Of a stretch of DNA of 33,754 nt, positions 31,944 to 33,754 are shown piece after piece. How positions within the stretch are numbered: the stretch's first letter is position 1; each line of letters starts with the position of its first letter. This DNA comes from an uncultured Lachnospiraceae bacterium (GTDB lineage Bacteria; Bacillota; Clostridia; Lachnospirales; Lachnospiraceae). The notes beneath the pieces are model-generated. The model had not been told where the DNA came from. It did not search any database and saw only the letters and a program-made list of their open reading frames with translations. Location: positions 1 to 33,754 of the forward strand of contig CADBXF010000030.1 of assembly GCA_902798585.1 (NCBI GenBank), given 5' to 3'. The translations under genes were made by a program, and so were the position numbers.

Positions 31944-32630
31944 ATGGAGATTCAGGATTTACTCAACAAGGTCGACCACACGCTTCTTGCGACGACGGCA
32001 ACCTGGGCGGAAATCCGTACGATTTGCGACGACGGAATCCGCTTTCACACGGCGAGCGTTTGCATCCCGCCGAGCTATGTGAAGCGCGCCGCGGAGTATG
32101 TGAAGGGGCAGGTGCCGGTTTGCACGGTCATCGGTTTCCCCAACGGGTACCAGACGACCGCCGTAAAATGCGCGGAGACCGTGGAGGCTGTTCGCGACGG
32201 TGCGGAGGAGATCGATATGGTCGTCAACCTCGGCATGGTGAAGGACGGGGACTACGATGCGGTTCTCGCCGAGATTAACGCGGTCAAGAAGGCATGCTCC
32301 GGCAAACTTCTCAAGGTGATTATCGAGACATGCAAGCTCACTGAGGTGGAGAAGATTGCGATGTGCGATGTGGTGTCTCGCTCGAACGCCGATTTTATCA
32401 AGACATCGACCGGCTTCGCAGGGGGCGGTGCGACATTTCACGATGTCGAGCTGCTTGCGACGCACTGCAGGGGAAAGAAAGTCAAGGCAGCCGGCGGAAT
32501 CCGCTCCATCGAGGACGCGGAGAGATTTCTGGAGCTCGGGGCATCCCGCCTCGGAACGAGCAAAATCGTCAGCGAGGTCAAATCGATGCTCAATGTCAAC
32601 AAGCACAAGGATCTGAGTTATTTCTCGTGA
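31944..32630 (+). CDS. deoC: Deoxyribose-phosphate aldolase
   Basis: A 228-residue class I aldolase splitting 2-deoxyribose-5-phosphate to glyceraldehyde-3-phosphate and acetaldehyde. The Schiff-base lysine is K153 in DFIKTSTGF. The second lysine is K181 in VKAAGGIR, and the proton-relay Asp is D91 in [14 protein letters not shown] at the N-terminus is the family start. It pairs with deoD downstream for nucleoside salvage. AGAGAGGAAAA lies before the ATG, and the gap to the esterase is only 24 bases, indicating cotranscription. Confidence 0.97.
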   Translation: MEIQDLLNKVDHTLLATTATWAEIRTICDDGIRFHTASVCIPPSYVKRAAEYVKGQVPVCTVIGFPNGYQTTAVKCAETVEAVRDGAEEIDMVVNLGMVKDGDYDAVLAEINAVKKACSGKLLKVIIETCKLTEVEKIAMCDVVSRSNADFIKTSTGFAGGGATFHDVELLATHCRGKKVKAAGGIRSIEDAERFLELGASRLGTSKIVSEVKSMLNVNKHKDLSYFS

Positions 32631-32651
32631 TCCGGGAAAGGGGTTATATCT

Positions 32652-33395
32652 ATGGGAAACAATTATCCGACACCGCACATTGCGTGCAAACCGGAGGATT
32701 TTGCGAAGACGGTTCTGATGCCCGGAGACCCGCTTCGCGCAGAATTTATCGCGAAGACATTTTTAAAGGACGCGGTTTTGGTGAACAATGTCCGCGGCAT
32801 TCAGGGCTATACGGGCACCTACGACGGCGTCCGCGTCAGCGTGATGGCGAGCGGAATGGGTATTCCGTCCATCGGAATCTACAGCTATGAGCTCTACAAC
32901 TTCTTCGGTGTGGAAAATATCATCCGCATCGGCTCGGCAGGCGCCTACAGCCCCGATGTCCGGGTCCGCGACATCGTGATTGCCCAGGGTGCATGCTATG
33001 ACAGCAACTACGCGGAGCAGTTCAATCTGCCGGGGACATTCTCGGCAATCAGCGATTATACGCTGCTCTCGACGGCCGTGGAGTCGGCGAAGGAACTCGG
33101 GCTCCGGTATCATGTCGGAAACCTAGTCTCCAGCGACCGCTTTTACGGGGATCCGGAGGCATTTTCCGCGGCGGAACAGCCGCTTGCCGCATGGGGTAAA
33201 ATGGGCGTTCTCGCCGTTGAAATGGAGGCTGCGGGACTCTTTATGAATGCGGCCAGAGCCGGAAAGAGAGCGCTTGCAATCTGCACAATCTCCGACCATT
33301 TGATCACCGGTGAAAACCTGCCCGCGCAGGAGCGGCAGACCTCGTTTACGGAGATGATGGAACTCGCGCTTTCCGTCGCCGTGAAAATGAAGTAA
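32652..33395 (+). CDS. deoD: Purine-nucleoside phosphorylase (DeoD type)
   Basis: A 247-residue hexameric-type PNP (E. coli DeoD family) that phosphorolyses purine (deoxy)nucleosides to base and (deoxy)ribose-1-phosphate. Motifs are MPGDPLRAEFIAK, NNVRGIQGYTGTYDG, ASGMGIPSIGIYSYEL, IRIGSAGAY, AVEMEAAGLF and the purine-binding Asp in TISDHL. A phosphopentomutase would be needed to link it to DeoC; none is in the window. It is 21 bases after deoC. No strong terminator follows; the inverted repeat at 33429-33466 might serve. Confidence 0.97.
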   Translation: MGNNYPTPHIACKPEDFAKTVLMPGDPLRAEFIAKTFLKDAVLVNNVRGIQGYTGTYDGVRVSVMASGMGIPSIGIYSYELYNFFGVENIIRIGSAGAYSPDVRVRDIVIAQGACYDSNYAEQFNLPGTFSAISDYTLLSTAVESAKELGLRYHVGNLVSSDRFYGDPEAFSAAEQPLAAWGKMGVLAVEMEAAGLFMNAARAGKRALAICTISDHLITGENLPAQERQTSFTEMMELALSVAVKMK

Positions 33396-33428
33396 AAAGT
33401 ACCAAAAATTACATCGGAATTTATACAG

Positions 33429-33476
33429 TTTCGCGCTCGAAATCGGATTGACTTTCGGGCGCGAAATTGCTATTAT
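33429..33476 (+). promoter_or_regulatory. trpS promoter with two dyads over the -35 region
   Basis: TTGACT (33448-33453), a 17-base spacer and TATTAT (33471-33476) form the promoter. TTTCGCGCTCGAAA (33429-33442) and TTTCGGGCGCGAAA (33453-33466) are each a TTTCG-N4-CGAAA dyad, 24 bases apart, and together make a 14-bp inverted repeat with one mismatch. They could be paired operator sites or, as one hairpin, a weak terminator for deoD. Confidence 0.7.
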
Positions 33477-33514
33477 TACTTAGTTATTGTGTATTACCTT
33501 ATCAGGAGGCAGCA

Positions 33515-33754
33515 ATGGGAAAAATTATTCTGACGGGAGACCGGCCGACGGGAAGATTGCATGTGGGACACTATGTGGGTTCCCTCCGCCGCCGTGTTGA
33601 GATGCAGAACTCCGGAGAGTTCGACAAAATTTTCATCATGATTGCCGATGCGCAGGCTCTGACGGACAATGCTGAGCATCCCGAGAAGGTGCGCGCGCTG
33701 GTGCAGACGCGAAAAGGCATCGGCGGTGCGATCCTGGCCGGCGGCCCCGGCGCC
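33515..33754 (+). CDS. trpS: Tryptophan-tRNA ligase, N-terminal part
   Basis: The first 80 codons of a class I synthetase that charges tRNA-Trp; the gene runs off the window. [23 protein letters not shown] contains the HIGH-like HVGH motif, and [21 protein letters not shown] is the usual next block. After that Arg (codon ending about 33691) the translation becomes [14 protein letters not shown] and so on, which does not resemble the expected helix (typically NIIEVALDYLAxG). Either the gene diverges or the window ends in a misjoined sequence. AGGAGG lies 5 bases before the ATG. Confidence 0.9.
   Translation, partial: MGKIILTGDRPTGRLHVGHYVGSLRRRVEMQNSGEFDKIFIMIADAQALTDNAEHPEKVRALVQTRKGIGGAILAGGPGA

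Overview
The window is a gene-dense, roughly 55-60% GC stretch of a Gram-positive genome, most likely a high-GC member of the Clostridia close to Lachnospiraceae. The main clues are a SCIFF ranthipeptide precursor with its radical SAM maturase, a DUF5688 protein, a CIRCE heat-shock operator, an hprK/whiA/Crh-like cluster, a YhbD/bactofilin pair and strong AGGAGG ribosome binding sites. Both edges cut genes: a glycogen-debranching enzyme on the left and trpS on the right. I see no phage, transposon, integrase or CRISPR array.

Layout. 1-2.3 kb: the C-terminus of a debranching enzyme, a TraX-family membrane protein and a tRNA-dihydrouridine synthase. 2.4-4.6 kb: htpG behind a perfect CIRCE and a consensus promoter, with two acidic linkers in the protein. 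4.8-5.2 kb: a tRNA operon Pro(CGG)-Thr(CGT)-Pro(AGG) closed by a strong terminator. 5.2-8.1 kb: a membrane GGDEF/EAL-like protein that has lost its catalytic motifs, and a DUF5688 protein. 8.1-9.4 kb, minus strand: yhbD-like regulator, bactofilin and tRNA-Arg(CCG); the yhbD promoter carries three copies of a 13-bp dyad. 9.6-12.3 kb: two tandem lipoprotein serpins. 12.4-13.3 kb: a lipoprotein cyclophilin. 13.5-15.8 kb: an OmpR-type response regulator and histidine kinase. 15.8-17.2 kb: hisH, broken by a frameshift, then intact hisF. 17.2-19.5 kb: ung, an AraC-family regulator and a sirtuin, all touching or overlapping. 19.6-23.6 kb: ftsH and uvrC. 23.6-27.8 kb: hprK, ROK glucokinase, murB, whiA and a Crh-like protein. 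27.8-33.4 kb: SCIFF precursor, its maturase, an Orn/Lys/Arg decarboxylase-family enzyme, an SGNH esterase, deoC and deoD. 33.5 kb to the end: start of trpS.

How the genes fit together. The hprK block is a compact carbon-signalling unit. HprK can phosphorylate Ser46 of the small protein at its far end, and that protein lacks the PTS histidine, so it can be a regulator but not a PTS carrier. Glucokinase supplies glucose-6-phosphate, while MurB and WhiA link to wall synthesis and division. In the SCIFF block a short terminator hairpin lies between peptide and maturase, which would favour excess precursor over enzyme. HtpG, FtsH, the secreted cyclophilin and the serpins form a loose protein-quality and protease-defence theme, but they are separate transcription units.

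The points most worth checking are the triple operator at yhbD/bactofilin, the Gly15 Crh-like protein, the twin charged linkers of HtpG, the broken hisH, the A34 tRNA-Pro, the paired dyads over the trpS -35 box and the abrupt loss of TrpRS similarity in the last ~60 bases.
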